DNA from: Caballeronia pedi
Lineage (GTDB): Bacteria; Pseudomonadota; Gammaproteobacteria; Burkholderiales; Burkholderiaceae
Direction of reading: 5' to 3'
Assembly (NCBI RefSeq): GCF_001544915.2
Contig: NZ_FCOE02000058.1
Span: forward strand, 1 to 35,007
Length of the DNA stretch: 35,007 bases
Shown here: positions 16,553-26,252 of the stretch, one piece after another
Layout: each line of letters opens with the position of its first letter
How positions within the stretch are numbered: position 1 is the first letter of the stretch
Made by a program: the position numbers and the translations under genes
The notes under the pieces: generated by a model
What the model was told of the DNA's origin: nothing
The model's input: the letters and a program-made list of their open reading frames with translations, nothing else
Database searches by the model: none

Positions 16553-18412
16553 TCAATCGTCGAGCAACGACAAATCCCGCACCGCGCCCTTGTCCGCCGA
16601 CATCACCAGCTTCGCATACGCCTTCAGCGCCGCCGACACTTTGCGCGGACGCGCCTTGGCAGGCTTCCAGCCCTTCGCGTTCTGCTCCTCGCGACGGCGC
16701 GCGAGTTCCTCATCGGACAGCAGCACATCGATCGTGCGATTGGGAATGTCGATACGAATCCTGTCGCCATCGCGCACGAGACCGATCGCGCCGCCCGCCG
16801 CCGCTTCGGGCGAACAATGGCCAATCGACAGGCCCGAGGTGCCGCCCGAGAAACGTCCGTCGGTCAGGAGCGCGCACGCCTTGCCGAGACCCTTCGACTT
16901 GATGTAGCTCGTCGGGTACAGCATTTCCTGCATGCCGGGGCCGCCCTTCGGACCTTCGTATCGGACGATGACGACATCGCCGGCCTTGACCTTGTCGTTG
17001 AGAATGTTCTCGACGGCCTCGTCCTGCGATTCCGTGACGTGCGCCGTGCCTTCGAACACGAGAATGCTTTCATCGACGCCCGCGGTCTTCACGACGCAGC
17101 CATCCAGCGCGATATTGCCGCGCAGCACCGCGAGACCGCCTTCCTTCGAAAACGCGTGCTCGTACGAACGGATGCAGCCTTCGGCGCGGTCCGTGTCGAG
17201 GCTCGGCCAGCGCGTGTTCTGGCTGAACGCCGTTTGCGTCGGAATGCCCGCGGGGCCGGCCATGTAGAAGGTCCGCACCGCTGCGTCCTCGGTGCGCTTG
17301 ACGTCCCACAGATCGAGCGCATCCTTGAGCGTCGGCGCGTGCACGGTCGGCACGTCGGTATGCAGCTTGCCCGCGCGGTCCAGTTCGCCCAGGATCGCCA
17401 TGATGCCGCCCGCGCGATGCACGTCTTCGATGTGATACTTGTTCGTGTTCGGCGCGACCTTGCACAGTTGCGGCACGGTGCGCGACAGGCGATCGATGTC
17501 CGTCATCGAAAAGTCGATCTCGGCTTCGCGCGCGATGGCCAGCAGGTGAAGGATCGTGTTGGTCGAGCCGCCCATCGCGATGTCGAGCGTCATCGCATTC
17601 TCGAACGCCTTGAAGCCGACCGAACGCGGCAGCACGCCCGTCTCTTCCTGCTCGTAGTAACGGCGCGCCAGCTCGACGATGCCGCGTCCCGCGCGCTTGA
17701 AAAGCTGCTCGCGGTCGGCGTGCGTCGCGACGACAGTGCCGTTGCCGGGCAGCGAAAGGCCGAGCGCTTCGGTGAGGCAGTTCATCGAGTTGGCGGTGAA
17801 CATGCCCGAGCACGAGCCGCAGGTCGGGCACGCGGAGCGTTCCACTTCGGCTACTTCGGCGTCGGAGTAGGACGGGTCGGCGGCGATCACCATCGCATCG
17901 ACGAGATCGAGCTTCTTCAGTTCGATCGCCTTGGTCTTCGGATTGGCGAGGCGCGTCTTGCCCGCTTCCATCGGACCGCCGGACACGAAGATCACGGGAA
18001 TGTTCAGGCGCATCGCGGCCATCAACATGCCCGGGGTGATCTTGTCGCAGTTCGAGATGCAGACCATGGCGTCGGCGCAATGCGCGTTGACCATGTATTC
18101 GACCGAATCCGCGATGATGTCGCGGCTCGGCAGCGAATACAGCATGCCGTCGTGACCCATCGCGATGCCGTCATCGACGGCGATCGTGTTGAATTCCTTC
18201 GCCACGCCGCCCGCGGCCTCGATCTCGCGCGCGACGAGCTGGCCCAGGTCCTTCAGGTGCACGTGTCCCGGCACGAACTGGGTGAACGAATTGACGACGG
18301 CGATGATCGGTTTGGAGAAATCTTCGTCTTTCATGCCGGTGGCGCGCCAGAGCGAGCGCGCCCCGGCCATGTTGCGGCCGGCGGTGGAGGTTTTGGAACG
18401 GTATGTGGGCAT
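16553..18412 (-). CDS. ilvD: Dihydroxy-acid dehydratase
   Basis: Predicted 619-residue cytoplasmic [Fe-S] enzyme that converts 2,3-dihydroxy-isovalerate or -methylvalerate to the 2-oxo acids of valine, isoleucine and leucine synthesis. It begins MPTYRSKTSTAGRNMAGARSLWRATG, typical of the 616-residue E. coli-type enzyme. Cluster cysteines are seen in CISNCDKITPGM and CPTCGSCSGMFTANSMNCL, with VVIVRYEGPKGGPGMQEML and RFSGGTSGLSIGH in the C-terminal domain. It is a single-gene unit: terminator below, and a 234-base gap above it before kpsC. It could supply the same pathway as the leuCDB-like genes 11 kb away, but nothing links their control. Confidence 0.96.
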   Translation of the reverse strand: MPTYRSKTSTAGRNMAGARSLWRATGMKDEDFSKPIIAVVNSFTQFVPGHVHLKDLGQLVAREIEAAGGVAKEFNTIAVDDGIAMGHDGMLYSLPSRDIIADSVEYMVNAHCADAMVCISNCDKITPGMLMAAMRLNIPVIFVSGGPMEAGKTRLANPKTKAIELKKLDLVDAMVIAADPSYSDAEVAEVERSACPTCGSCSGMFTANSMNCLTEALGLSLPGNGTVVATHADREQLFKRAGRGIVELARRYYEQEETGVLPRSVGFKAFENAMTLDIAMGGSTNTILHLLAIAREAEIDFSMTDIDRLSRTVPQLCKVAPNTNKYHIEDVHRAGGIMAILGELDRAGKLHTDVPTVHAPTLKDALDLWDVKRTEDAAVRTFYMAGPAGIPTQTAFSQNTRWPSLDTDRAEGCIRSYEHAFSKEGGLAVLRGNIALDGCVVKTAGVDESILVFEGTAHVTESQDEAVENILNDKVKAGDVVIVRYEGPKGGPGMQEMLYPTSYIKSKGLGKACALLTDGRFSGGTSGLSIGHCSPEAAAGGAIGLVRDGDRIRIDIPNRTIDVLLSDEELARRREEQNAKGWKPAKARPRKVSAALKAYAKLVMSADKGAVRDLSLLDD

Positions 18413-18526
18413 CGTGGTTGCTGTTGAAGTGTCGCGGGGTCAGAGCGGGCCACGAGGGTAACGGCCCTTGCGCGCCGGGGTCGGCGACCTTTTGGGTCGC
18501 TTTTGAGTCGGGAAGGCGCGAATTTC

Positions 18527-18537
18527 GGGATTATCCC
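18527..18537. promoter_or_regulatory. Palindrome GGGAT-T-ATCCC with embedded GATAAT, upstream of ilvD
   Basis: An 11-base perfect palindrome lies 115 bases upstream of ilvD, in the 18413-18646 interval. On the minus strand it contains GATAAT (18530-18535), a good -10 hexamer, although no matching -35 is obvious at 16-18 bases. It may be an operator over the ilvD promoter. The same interval has a small GCGACC/GGTCGC hairpin (18484-18500) followed by TTTT on the plus strand; no gene there would use it as a terminator. Confidence 0.3.
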
Positions 18538-18646
18538 ATAACTGTTTCGTCCAATCCGTAGCGCATCGGCTTACGAATACGCCTTCCATTCTCCACACGC
18601 CGCTATGCTCGCCGCGCTCCGCTCCGCTTCGATCGACGACGCGCGA

Positions 18647-20683
18647 TCAAGGCCGTGGGGGGCGCGATGTTCCGAAGAGCGCGCGCCAGTGCGCCGCCAG
18701 TCGAACGGCTCCGTCCAGCCAGACATTACGTGCAGGTGACCCGCGCGTAGCTGAACGGCGTGCATCGAGTTCGCACAGTATGCGTTCTGGCGTCGTGAAC
18801 CGGCCAGTCGTCTCGCTCACATAGGTCGGGTAGAGAATCAGGGTCGCCGCGACCAGCATGTCCAGCGAGACAAACCGTTCACGGCGTACGGCGCGATATC
18901 GGTCCTCCGTGAGTCCCCAGCCTGCATAAAACGGGAGTCCGTGTGACGTCACCGGCTTTCCGTGCAGAAGCGCTTCAAAGCCGACGAGCGAAGTCATGAC
19001 GTGCACCGCATCCACCTCGCGAATCACATCGATGATCGAATGGTCGTGAAGCACTTCATCGCACAGACTCGTGCTCTCGTGAAGCGGCACAGCGCCCGGA
19101 CGCAGGCCCGCGACCACGTCCGGATGAGGCTTGTAGACGATGTAGGCATCCGGCTCCTCACGCCGCACCGCTTCCAGAAAGGCAAGATTGGTCCTGATCC
19201 CGATGCCGCCGTAGGTCAGCGACGCGTCGCCCTCGACCTGCCCGGCGACGAGCACGACGCGATTCGCCGACCCCGGACGCCGCCAACGCGTGCCTCCCAG
19301 GTTGTATTTGGTCAGGCGTCGGGCAACGATGCTTTCCCGCAAGCGAGCCGCGCGTTCGAGCAGTGCCGGGTCGAACAGCGCGTGAGACAGAATATGCTCG
19401 ATGCGCGACGACGCTCGCGCGTCATAGTAGACGCCACGATCGTCGAGCACCCAGGACGAAGGCTTGACAAGCGCCGCGCCCAGTCCAACCGAACGTACGA
19501 AGCCGTCTTCCACCCGGATGAGCATGCGCCCATCACTGGGCGCACCCGTGTCGACCTCCCGGCTCCCCCAGACAGCCAGCGCCTGCGCGCCGGCCGGAAT
19601 CTTTCGGGCATGGCGCACGAACTTCACATCGCTGCCGCCGAAGAAGGCTCGGGCAATCGGCTTCTTCCATCGGGAAAATCCGAGCGCGTGAATGGTTTCA
19701 GGGAAGCGCGCACGCATTTGTCTCTGCAATGCAATGTGCCCGATCACCGTCTCGACCTCGCAGCGTGCGCCCTGCTCGGGATCTACATAACGTGGGTACG
19801 CGACGAGCGCGGCGAACACCAGATCCTCCAACGCGACGACCCTCCGACGCTCAGGCGCGCAAAGCGCGTCAGCGCTCAAACCCCAGCCCGCGTAGAACGG
19901 CATGCCGAAGCTGCGCACCGTGCGCCCCCAGAGAAGCGCCTCGAAACCAATCTGCGAGCTGACCGTGTAAACGGATTTCGCGTGCTCGATAAGATCCGGT
20001 GCATGAATATGCCGCCCAATGACTTCGACCCGCGACGCAATTCCGGGCGTAAGCGAATCGAAATGTCCGGCTTTGTGGCCCGCAAACACATCCGGGTGAA
20101 CTTTAAGAATGACTTTGCTGTTCGGATGTTCGTCGAGCGCTGCCTCGAGCATCGCCCTGAAAGTGTCGGATGTCGCGAGTGCACCGTCGATCGATGCGTC
20201 ACCGTTGGTCTGATCGGCAACGAGCACGTAGTCCCGTTGCGGAATCACGCAGTCTCGAGCATGGTTGTACTTCGAGAGCCGATGCGTACGCCATGCGTCG
20301 ATCAGTGCACGTGTGCGTTCAAGCGACTCATGTGGACAACCGGTAGCGATGAGCCGTTCAAGCCGAGAACTCTGCCGCGCATCGTAATAGATGCCGAGGT
20401 CGTCGATGACAAGCGACAGCCCTTGCGGATCGGTGCCGTCCCCCGCTGATCGCAGGAAACCATCTTCGAGGAGCCAGCAAGGCAGACCGCTCTGCCCCGC
20501 CAGCGCCCGCGCGAGTTTCCCGCTGCGCTTGTTGCCCCAGCCCGCAATTGCCGAATACCTTTCCGCGAGGTCGCCCCGGGACCGGCGCAGAACGTCGACA
20601 GGCGCGCCAAGATGCGTTTCGATATGCTGACGGCTGGCCATTCCAGCCGAAGTAACAGCGATATTCAGGCGATTATCATTCAT
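18647..20683 (-). CDS. kpsC: Capsule beta-Kdo transferase KpsC (two-domain)
   Basis: Predicted 678-residue cytoplasmic/membrane-associated enzyme. With KpsS it builds the poly-Kdo linker on phosphatidylglycerol that anchors ABC-exported capsules. The duplication typical of KpsC is plain: LLEDGFLRSAG in the first half and RVEDGFVRSVGLGA in the second; IYYDARQSSRLE and VYYDARASSRIE; KVHPDVFAG and YKPHPDVVAG; PFYAGWGLS and PFYAGWGLT. The two halves correspond to the two Kdo-transferase modules described for KpsC. It starts 30 bases after the giant polymerase-like gene and is last in the operon. Its usual partner kpsS is at the opposite end of the locus on the other strand. Length is normal. Confidence 0.94.
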   Translation of the reverse strand: MNDNRLNIAVTSAGMASRQHIETHLGAPVDVLRRSRGDLAERYSAIAGWGNKRSGKLARALAGQSGLPCWLLEDGFLRSAGDGTDPQGLSLVIDDLGIYYDARQSSRLERLIATGCPHESLERTRALIDAWRTHRLSKYNHARDCVIPQRDYVLVADQTNGDASIDGALATSDTFRAMLEAALDEHPNSKVILKVHPDVFAGHKAGHFDSLTPGIASRVEVIGRHIHAPDLIEHAKSVYTVSSQIGFEALLWGRTVRSFGMPFYAGWGLSADALCAPERRRVVALEDLVFAALVAYPRYVDPEQGARCEVETVIGHIALQRQMRARFPETIHALGFSRWKKPIARAFFGGSDVKFVRHARKIPAGAQALAVWGSREVDTGAPSDGRMLIRVEDGFVRSVGLGAALVKPSSWVLDDRGVYYDARASSRIEHILSHALFDPALLERAARLRESIVARRLTKYNLGGTRWRRPGSANRVVLVAGQVEGDASLTYGGIGIRTNLAFLEAVRREEPDAYIVYKPHPDVVAGLRPGAVPLHESTSLCDEVLHDHSIIDVIREVDAVHVMTSLVGFEALLHGKPVTSHGLPFYAGWGLTEDRYRAVRRERFVSLDMLVAATLILYPTYVSETTGRFTTPERILCELDARRSATRGSPARNVWLDGAVRLAAHWRALFGTSRPPRP

Positions 20684-20713
20684 CTTTACGGAGCGTGAGC
20701 CTTCTTGTGTCGA

Positions 20714-23700
20714 TCAGGCGTGGCCATTGACGTCCACGAACGCCGAACCGGATCTCGGCGCACTTACTTGCTGGTCGGCGCCGTCATCATCGAATGATAG
20801 GCAATCGTGCGCGGCCGAGCGACCGACGGTCTTTCCCGAAGACATGCCGCCGTGTGTGCGAAGCGTCACGCCCGACATCTGGCGTGCTGCGAGCACGACA
20901 TCGTCAGCGGCAAGTGCACTGAACGCGCTCGCTTCGACTTCACGCCACAGGCGCTCGCGTGCGAGTGCCTCGTCGCCCGAACACCACGAGGCGAAAGCGA
21001 GCATTCGGGAGGCGTGACGGCGTTCCGGCAACAACGCCGCCAGATGCTCCACCTTGCTCCACGTAGCCACCGCGAGCGGCCAGTCCTCTCGTTGCGTCGC
21101 GAGTTCACCGAGGGCTCGCATGATTGCGATATCGCCGGGGGCTTTTTCGACCATGATCGACAGAATGGCTTGCGCCTCGTCCGGTCGTTCATCGGCGCGC
21201 AACGCTTCGACAAGCTTCATGGAAGCGTCATTGTGCGCCGCTGCATCGTCTGGTGAAACCAGCGCAAGTACGCTGCGCCAGCGGTCGCACGCATCATTCC
21301 ATCGGGATTCGGCGGACGCGATGGACGCGAATGCGCGTACCGCCCCCAGATCGGCCGGCCGCTTTGCGATGAGTGCCGAAGCGAGCAGGTCGAGGCCTTC
21401 CAGCTCGCCGAGCGATTGCCGCGCGATGACGAGGCCCCGTGCGACGCGGCCGAGTCGCGAACCGCATGGCGTAGCGTCAGCCTTCGCGAATTCATTTTTC
21501 GCACTCACGTAGTCGCAGACGGCGAGAGCCAGTTCGGCCGTTTCAAGATGAACGAAAACGTCGTCTGGATAGATTGCTTGTGCCATGCCGAGAATCTGCT
21601 TCGCAGTCTCGATCTCGCCAAGCGCACGATGCATTGCGCAAAGAGTCAGCGCGACGTCGAGTTCGTGCGCCGATTCACTGACTTGCATGTCTATCAAGCT
21701 ATCGACGAACATAGACGATGCTTCGCGTGCTTCTGTCCAGCGAACGGCACTCCACATCTCCTGCTCGTCGGCAAGCGCATCGAATGCAGCCGCGCTGGCC
21801 ATGCAATGCGGCGCAAGGCGCAACGCTCGCATCCACGACCCTCGTGCCATCATCGAGTCGCCCTGCGCTTCCGAGACCGCCGCCAGCGTCGCCATTGCGC
21901 GTCCCGTGCTTTCGGCATCGACATCGGAGTGCACCGAATCGAGCACGGCGAGCGCGAAACGTCGGGCGAGCACGAAATCATTCATCTCGAACGCGACACG
22001 GCTCATTTGCCCGAACTCGGGCAGTGCGATGCAATCATCCGTGCCGTCAAGCAGTTGTGTTGCATGCTTGAGCGCGTCGGCGTCACGCTCCGCATGCATC
22101 AGCGCGCGAATGAGTTGGTGCCGTGCGTGGACAGACACCTGTGCGTCATTCACGTCTTGCAGGCCCGAAAGGCGCATGACGACCTGGTTCCAGCATTCAA
22201 CAGCTTCGTCCCAGTTGCCGACCATCGAAGCGACTTCCGCGCATTCGATCGCGGCCGCGATGCCGGTCTGCGACCCCACGTTCGCGCCGTCAAGGACGCC
22301 TCGTGCCGCATGTGCGTCGCCGAGCTTGCGCCATGCCTGCGAACCACGCAAAGCGGCCTGCGTGCGTTCCTCCGGGGTGAGCACGCTCATCGCCTCGATG
22401 CATGCAGCCCTTTCAATGGCGACGTTCCACTTCTGCGCCGCAACCGCTTGTTCGAGCCCTTCGATGGCCTGCTTCGCTGTGAGCAGAGATGCGACGGCGG
22501 GTTTGTCGAGCGCTGCGATCGCCTCATAGGTGCGCGCGCAATTGCGGCCATCGCGCAACGGCAGGAAAGCTTCTGCGCGGGCACGGTATTCGGGTGACAT
22601 TCTGCACCCGCCCTCGAGAATCGCCGATACCGCATCGAGCACCTCGACACGCTGCCCGCATACCGGTCCGAAACCATCGGCGTCGTAGTCGAAATAGCCC
22701 TTCTGATAGGTGTGGCTGCCTGCGAATATTTCCGAGCGATCGAACTGAAAATACGCGATGGGCCGTTGCATAAGCCCGAACTCGAAGGCAACCGATGAGT
22801 AGTCCGTGATCATCATCGCCGCGGACTGGAAAACATCCTGGATGCTACCGTCGGTGTGCGATAGGAGTTCAACATTGTCCGGCAGTTCGAACAAACGGCC
22901 GTAGGGCTGCACGTTCGCATGAGGATAAAAAACGACGCGATATCCGTGGACGCGTGCCAGGTCGGAAAGCGCGTTGCTTCCAAGCAGTCCGTTCCATTCC
23001 TTGAAATACGTGCTCTCCACGAAGTCCCGATTCACTTCCCGGCGAAATGTCCCAGGCACAGCGGCCCCCATCAGAGACTGGCGCCATGTCGGCATGACGA
23101 GCAGGATTTTTTGCGGAACAGATGCATGCACAAGTCGGTCATGACGGGGAAATCCAGTCAACACCACTTCGCGAGTCGAAAACTTATAACGCGTTCCTGC
23201 ATCCGCGATGGAATCGAACTCGCGCGGAGCCGACGTCACAAAGCAATCGATCTCCTTTGTATTGAGCCAGTCGGACAAATCATCCTTGGTGACACCGTGT
23301 TGCAGGAACGTCAGCCGATGTTTGAGTCTGGCTCCAAAAGCTTCCACGGGCACAGCATTCACGACATATCGGTCGATATGCGACGAGACCAGATGCACGC
23401 AATTCAGCATCAGAAGCTTATGCCGAAGCCCCCCAAACGCGACGAGCCGGAACCCTTCGCGTTTGAGCCGCTTCCAGTCATGCGACGAGCGCGCGAGCAG
23501 GAAAAATGAATTGATCTCAGGCCGCGACTTTTTCAGGTACCGATACAAATGCTCGGCGTTATCGTCGGCCTGCACGTCGCGATCCATCAGCGCCCACGCG
23601 TCCTGAAACTTCGTCTGCACTGCTGGGAGTCGGGCCAGCCAACCTATGATCCGGGCAGTCAAGCCCTGGCTTCCAGGCGCATTGCGCCGGGCGGCCTCGT

Positions 23701-25156
23701 AATGCGCGCGAATTTCGGCAATCGCCAGCGATTCATGTTGCTTGCCCTTGAGGGACAGGCGCACGTCCTCGCAATCGAGCATGACTGTCAGTCTGGCGTA
23801 CTGCCGAAGCGGCAGCCAGACGATCCGTTCCTGCACAAAAGATGCGCCGGCGAACGTGTGACTGCGCGAAGTCGCAAACACCGGAGCGACTTCGACACCG
23901 TCGTACCGAAACGATTCGAAGCCCTGCGCCGCAGCGAAATACTTCAGCTTGACAAGTTGACGATCAAAGTCCACACCGTCGACGTAGACAATCTGATAGC
24001 TCGGGCGCTCGGCCTTGAACGTCGCCATCATGCCGACTCGATGCATGAACCAGATGCCACCCAGTTCGAACTTGTCGATCGTCTTCGTATCGATATGAGC
24101 GAAAATTTCGTGGAGCAACGCGACGAATCGCGCTCGTTGCTCGTCGGTCAGAAACGCCAGCTGGTTATCGTTGTTGACGAGACGCTTGAAGTACCAGATC
24201 AGGTGATAGAGCGCCACCCGTTGTACGAATACCGGCACGACACCGGTTCGTTCAGACCAGGCGTACATCAGCGCAATAACGCCATGTTCCAGCACATCTG
24301 TGTAGAGACCTTCTTTTTCCCACGCGGTGTCCAACGTGGACGTGCCATCAGAACGCTTGCGGTAATAGTATTTCGAGGCCTGACAGAATATCGATTGCCT
24401 TCCTTCCGTGTGCAACAGATAAGTGTTGACAAAGTGGGCGTCCTCGAAATTCGGCTTGATGCGCTCGTCAAATCTAACTTGGTGGCGCGCGATCACTTCC
24501 GCGTCGAAAAATGCGGTCGGTGCGGACAATTGAATGTGCGCCGTCGACTTTGAAAAGTCGACGGCCTGTGTGCCTTTGGCGAACCGATACCTGAGCGGAT
24601 GTGTGTCCGAAATCCGCTTGCCCTGCACAAAATAGAAGATGAAATTACACGAAACCATCGCCGGCGGCTGCTTTGCCGCTGCAATAACCTTGTCGACCTG
24701 CTCGAAGTAATCGGGAGAAACGAAGTCATCCGGATCGATGAACGTGACCCAGCCGCCGGTCGCGTGTTCGAGTCCGAGATTCCGAGCCGATGCCTGGCCA
24801 CCGTTCGCCTTTCGCACATACTTGATGTTGTCTGGATACTTGCGCTGCCACTTCCTGATAATGCGCGCCGAGTCGTCCGGCGAGCCATCGTCCACCATGA
24901 CGAGTTCGATGCAATCCCGAAAGTCGAGTGTCTGCGCAAACAGACTGCTGAAATACTCATCGAGATACGGCGCGACGTTATACACGGCACTCACCACCGA
25001 ATATCGCCGCGTGCTTTTCATCGACCCGGCCACCGACGACGTCTTGGGTTGGCCTCGTAGCTCGGCGAACTGGCGCTTGCGATTTTCGATGAAGTCATCG
25101 ATGAACTTGCCCGGATCGCGGCGAAGTTTGCGAAATTTCTTTCCAAATTTGCTCAT
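20714..25156 (-). CDS. Giant GT2 / CDP-glycerol glycerophosphotransferase (TagF-like) / TPR-like protein, probable capsule polymerase
   Basis: Predicted 1480 residues. Residues about 50-300 are a GT2 glycosyltransferase (SVVSAVYNVAPYLDEYFSSL, DDGSPDD at 89-95, DPDDF at 141-145). Residues about 530-885 match TagF/CDP-glycerol glycerophosphotransferase: QHGVTKDDL (His620), LTGFPRHDRL (666-675), MPTWRQ (688-693), YPHANVQPYGRL (744-755), and ITDYSSVAFEFG (783-794). Residues about 890-1440 are Ala-rich helical repeats resembling TPRs. TagF-like capsule polymerases of Actinobacillus and Neisseria combine similar modules and make polyol-phosphate polymers, so alternating sugar and glycerol- or other polyol-phosphate transfer is likely. 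The ATG at 25156 is chosen (MSKFGKKFRKLRRDPGKF, a basic start); the longer frame uses TTG. Confidence 0.9.
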   Translation of the reverse strand: MSKFGKKFRKLRRDPGKFIDDFIENRKRQFAELRGQPKTSSVAGSMKSTRRYSVVSAVYNVAPYLDEYFSSLFAQTLDFRDCIELVMVDDGSPDDSARIIRKWQRKYPDNIKYVRKANGGQASARNLGLEHATGGWVTFIDPDDFVSPDYFEQVDKVIAAAKQPPAMVSCNFIFYFVQGKRISDTHPLRYRFAKGTQAVDFSKSTAHIQLSAPTAFFDAEVIARHQVRFDERIKPNFEDAHFVNTYLLHTEGRQSIFCQASKYYYRKRSDGTSTLDTAWEKEGLYTDVLEHGVIALMYAWSERTGVVPVFVQRVALYHLIWYFKRLVNNDNQLAFLTDEQRARFVALLHEIFAHIDTKTIDKFELGGIWFMHRVGMMATFKAERPSYQIVYVDGVDFDRQLVKLKYFAAAQGFESFRYDGVEVAPVFATSRSHTFAGASFVQERIVWLPLRQYARLTVMLDCEDVRLSLKGKQHESLAIAEIRAHYEAARRNAPGSQGLTARIIGWLARLPAVQTKFQDAWALMDRDVQADDNAEHLYRYLKKSRPEINSFFLLARSSHDWKRLKREGFRLVAFGGLRHKLLMLNCVHLVSSHIDRYVVNAVPVEAFGARLKHRLTFLQHGVTKDDLSDWLNTKEIDCFVTSAPREFDSIADAGTRYKFSTREVVLTGFPRHDRLVHASVPQKILLVMPTWRQSLMGAAVPGTFRREVNRDFVESTYFKEWNGLLGSNALSDLARVHGYRVVFYPHANVQPYGRLFELPDNVELLSHTDGSIQDVFQSAAMMITDYSSVAFEFGLMQRPIAYFQFDRSEIFAGSHTYQKGYFDYDADGFGPVCGQRVEVLDAVSAILEGGCRMSPEYRARAEAFLPLRDGRNCARTYEAIAALDKPAVASLLTAKQAIEGLEQAVAAQKWNVAIERAACIEAMSVLTPEERTQAALRGSQAWRKLGDAHAARGVLDGANVGSQTGIAAAIECAEVASMVGNWDEAVECWNQVVMRLSGLQDVNDAQVSVHARHQLIRALMHAERDADALKHATQLLDGTDDCIALPEFGQMSRVAFEMNDFVLARRFALAVLDSVHSDVDAESTGRAMATLAAVSEAQGDSMMARGSWMRALRLAPHCMASAAAFDALADEQEMWSAVRWTEAREASSMFVDSLIDMQVSESAHELDVALTLCAMHRALGEIETAKQILGMAQAIYPDDVFVHLETAELALAVCDYVSAKNEFAKADATPCGSRLGRVARGLVIARQSLGELEGLDLLASALIAKRPADLGAVRAFASIASAESRWNDACDRWRSVLALVSPDDAAAHNDASMKLVEALRADERPDEAQAILSIMVEKAPGDIAIMRALGELATQREDWPLAVATWSKVEHLAALLPERRHASRMLAFASWCSGDEALARERLWREVEASAFSALAADDVVLAARQMSGVTLRTHGGMSSGKTVGRSAAHDCLSFDDDGADQQVSAPRSGSAFVDVNGHA

Positions 25157-25238
25157 GTACGACTCGTGATTGGATGTGCAGCGACACCGGTGATCGACTG
25201 CCAAAAAACACCATGTCCCCGATGAGAACTTCGCAGCT

Positions 25239-26252
25239 TCAATAGCTGCCGAGCAGGAACTTCAGGCGGCGCATCGGGGTGTCGAGCCTGTCGGCATGGC
25301 CTGGCCGGTTGTCGAACAAGACCGAATAGCGGTTCACGTCGACGTTGTTGCGCCGGCACATGTCCGACCATGCGCCGATCAGCGACAGATCGAACGTGGC
25401 AACCGGTGCGGTCGCGACAGCCGCCGCCGATGGCAACTGGTCCGCGAGTTTCTGCTGGAACCGGCTCGCGTTGCGCGTGCGCGCCTCGTAGTAAATGTCC
25501 CGGCGCGTCGAGTGCCAGAGATGAAACGCCACCTGGCCGCGCAGGAGCGAGGGCAAAGCAAGGCGCGCAAGTTGTCCTCGGAACCCGGAGGCTAGAAGCG
25601 GGGCGCGAACCGGCGCGTCGATCAGCATTTCGTTCGAGCGAGGAATTGCGTCGTAAAGCCAACCAAGACGAATCAGGAAGTCGAGGTCTTCGTAGCCGTG
25701 ACCGCTGAAGCCGCTGTCGAACGCGCCCGCACGGCGGTAATCCTCCGTGCGGAAAATCGTTACCGAACTTGGAATCGCCATGTGCAGGAACGGCGCACGG
25801 CGAAAGCGCAGATAGTCGTTCAACAGACTTTCTGGCGATACGCGATGGCGAACGAGATCTGACGAACCACGGCGCGACAGATACAGGCAGGGCAGCACCT
25901 GAAACGGCCTTTCGTTTGCAAGAACGGACGCACCGACGCTGGCGAGAACATCGCGGTCTACGTATACGTCGGCATCGAGCAACAACGTGAGCGGCGTCTT
26001 CACGTGTTCGATGGCTTCGTTGCGCAGTCGCGCCATGTTCACTTCGCCACCATAGAACGTGCCGCTGACCAGCACCGCACCATGATGCGCACAGAGCTTC
26101 TTCAGGATGCGATCGCAGATTCCGCCGCGATCATTGTGTCCGATGACAACGTGCAGCCTCTGCGCCCGTGCGCGAGCTAACAGACGGGCGACGCGTCTCA
26201 GCAGATTCACGGGCCGGCGCGCGAGGTCGACGGGAACGAGCGCGGTAATCAT
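25239..26252 (-). CDS. GT2-family glycosyltransferase with galactosyltransferase-type C-terminus
   Basis: Predicted 337-residue cytoplasmic glycosyltransferase. LLLDADVYVDRDVLASV contains the DxD-type Asp93/Asp95, and the acceptor/nucleotide motif GFSGHGYEDLDFLIRLG (181-197) is the pattern of the Glyco_transf_7C domain of chondroitin-type and beta-1,4-galactosyl transferases. There is no membrane segment. The start overlaps the upstream gene's stop (ATGA), and the giant polymerase gene follows 82 bases on. In this locus it probably adds one sugar of the capsule repeat or the first sugar on the Kdo linker. Donor sugar unknown. Confidence 0.85.
   Translation of the reverse strand: MITALVPVDLARRPVNLLRRVARLLARARAQRLHVVIGHNDRGGICDRILKKLCAHHGAVLVSGTFYGGEVNMARLRNEAIEHVKTPLTLLLDADVYVDRDVLASVGASVLANERPFQVLPCLYLSRRGSSDLVRHRVSPESLLNDYLRFRRAPFLHMAIPSSVTIFRTEDYRRAGAFDSGFSGHGYEDLDFLIRLGWLYDAIPRSNEMLIDAPVRAPLLASGFRGQLARLALPSLLRGQVAFHLWHSTRRDIYYEARTRNASRFQQKLADQLPSAAAVATAPVATFDLSLIGAWSDMCRRNNVDVNRYSVLFDNRPGHADRLDTPMRRLKFLLGSY

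Noticed and set aside
16532..18427. Plus-strand open frame of 631 codons opposite ilvD
   Set aside because: Composition is typical of an antisense shadow (Arg/His/Ala/Asp-rich, no motif) and it mirrors the full ilvD gene.
18484..18504. GCGACC-N5-GGTCGC hairpin followed by TTTT as a terminator
   Set aside because: The T-run is on the plus strand and no plus-strand gene precedes it; the stem is only 6 bp.
18962..20449. Plus-strand open frame of 495 codons opposite kpsC
   Set aside because: No ribosome site or recognisable domain; it is explained by the high GC content of the third positions of kpsC.
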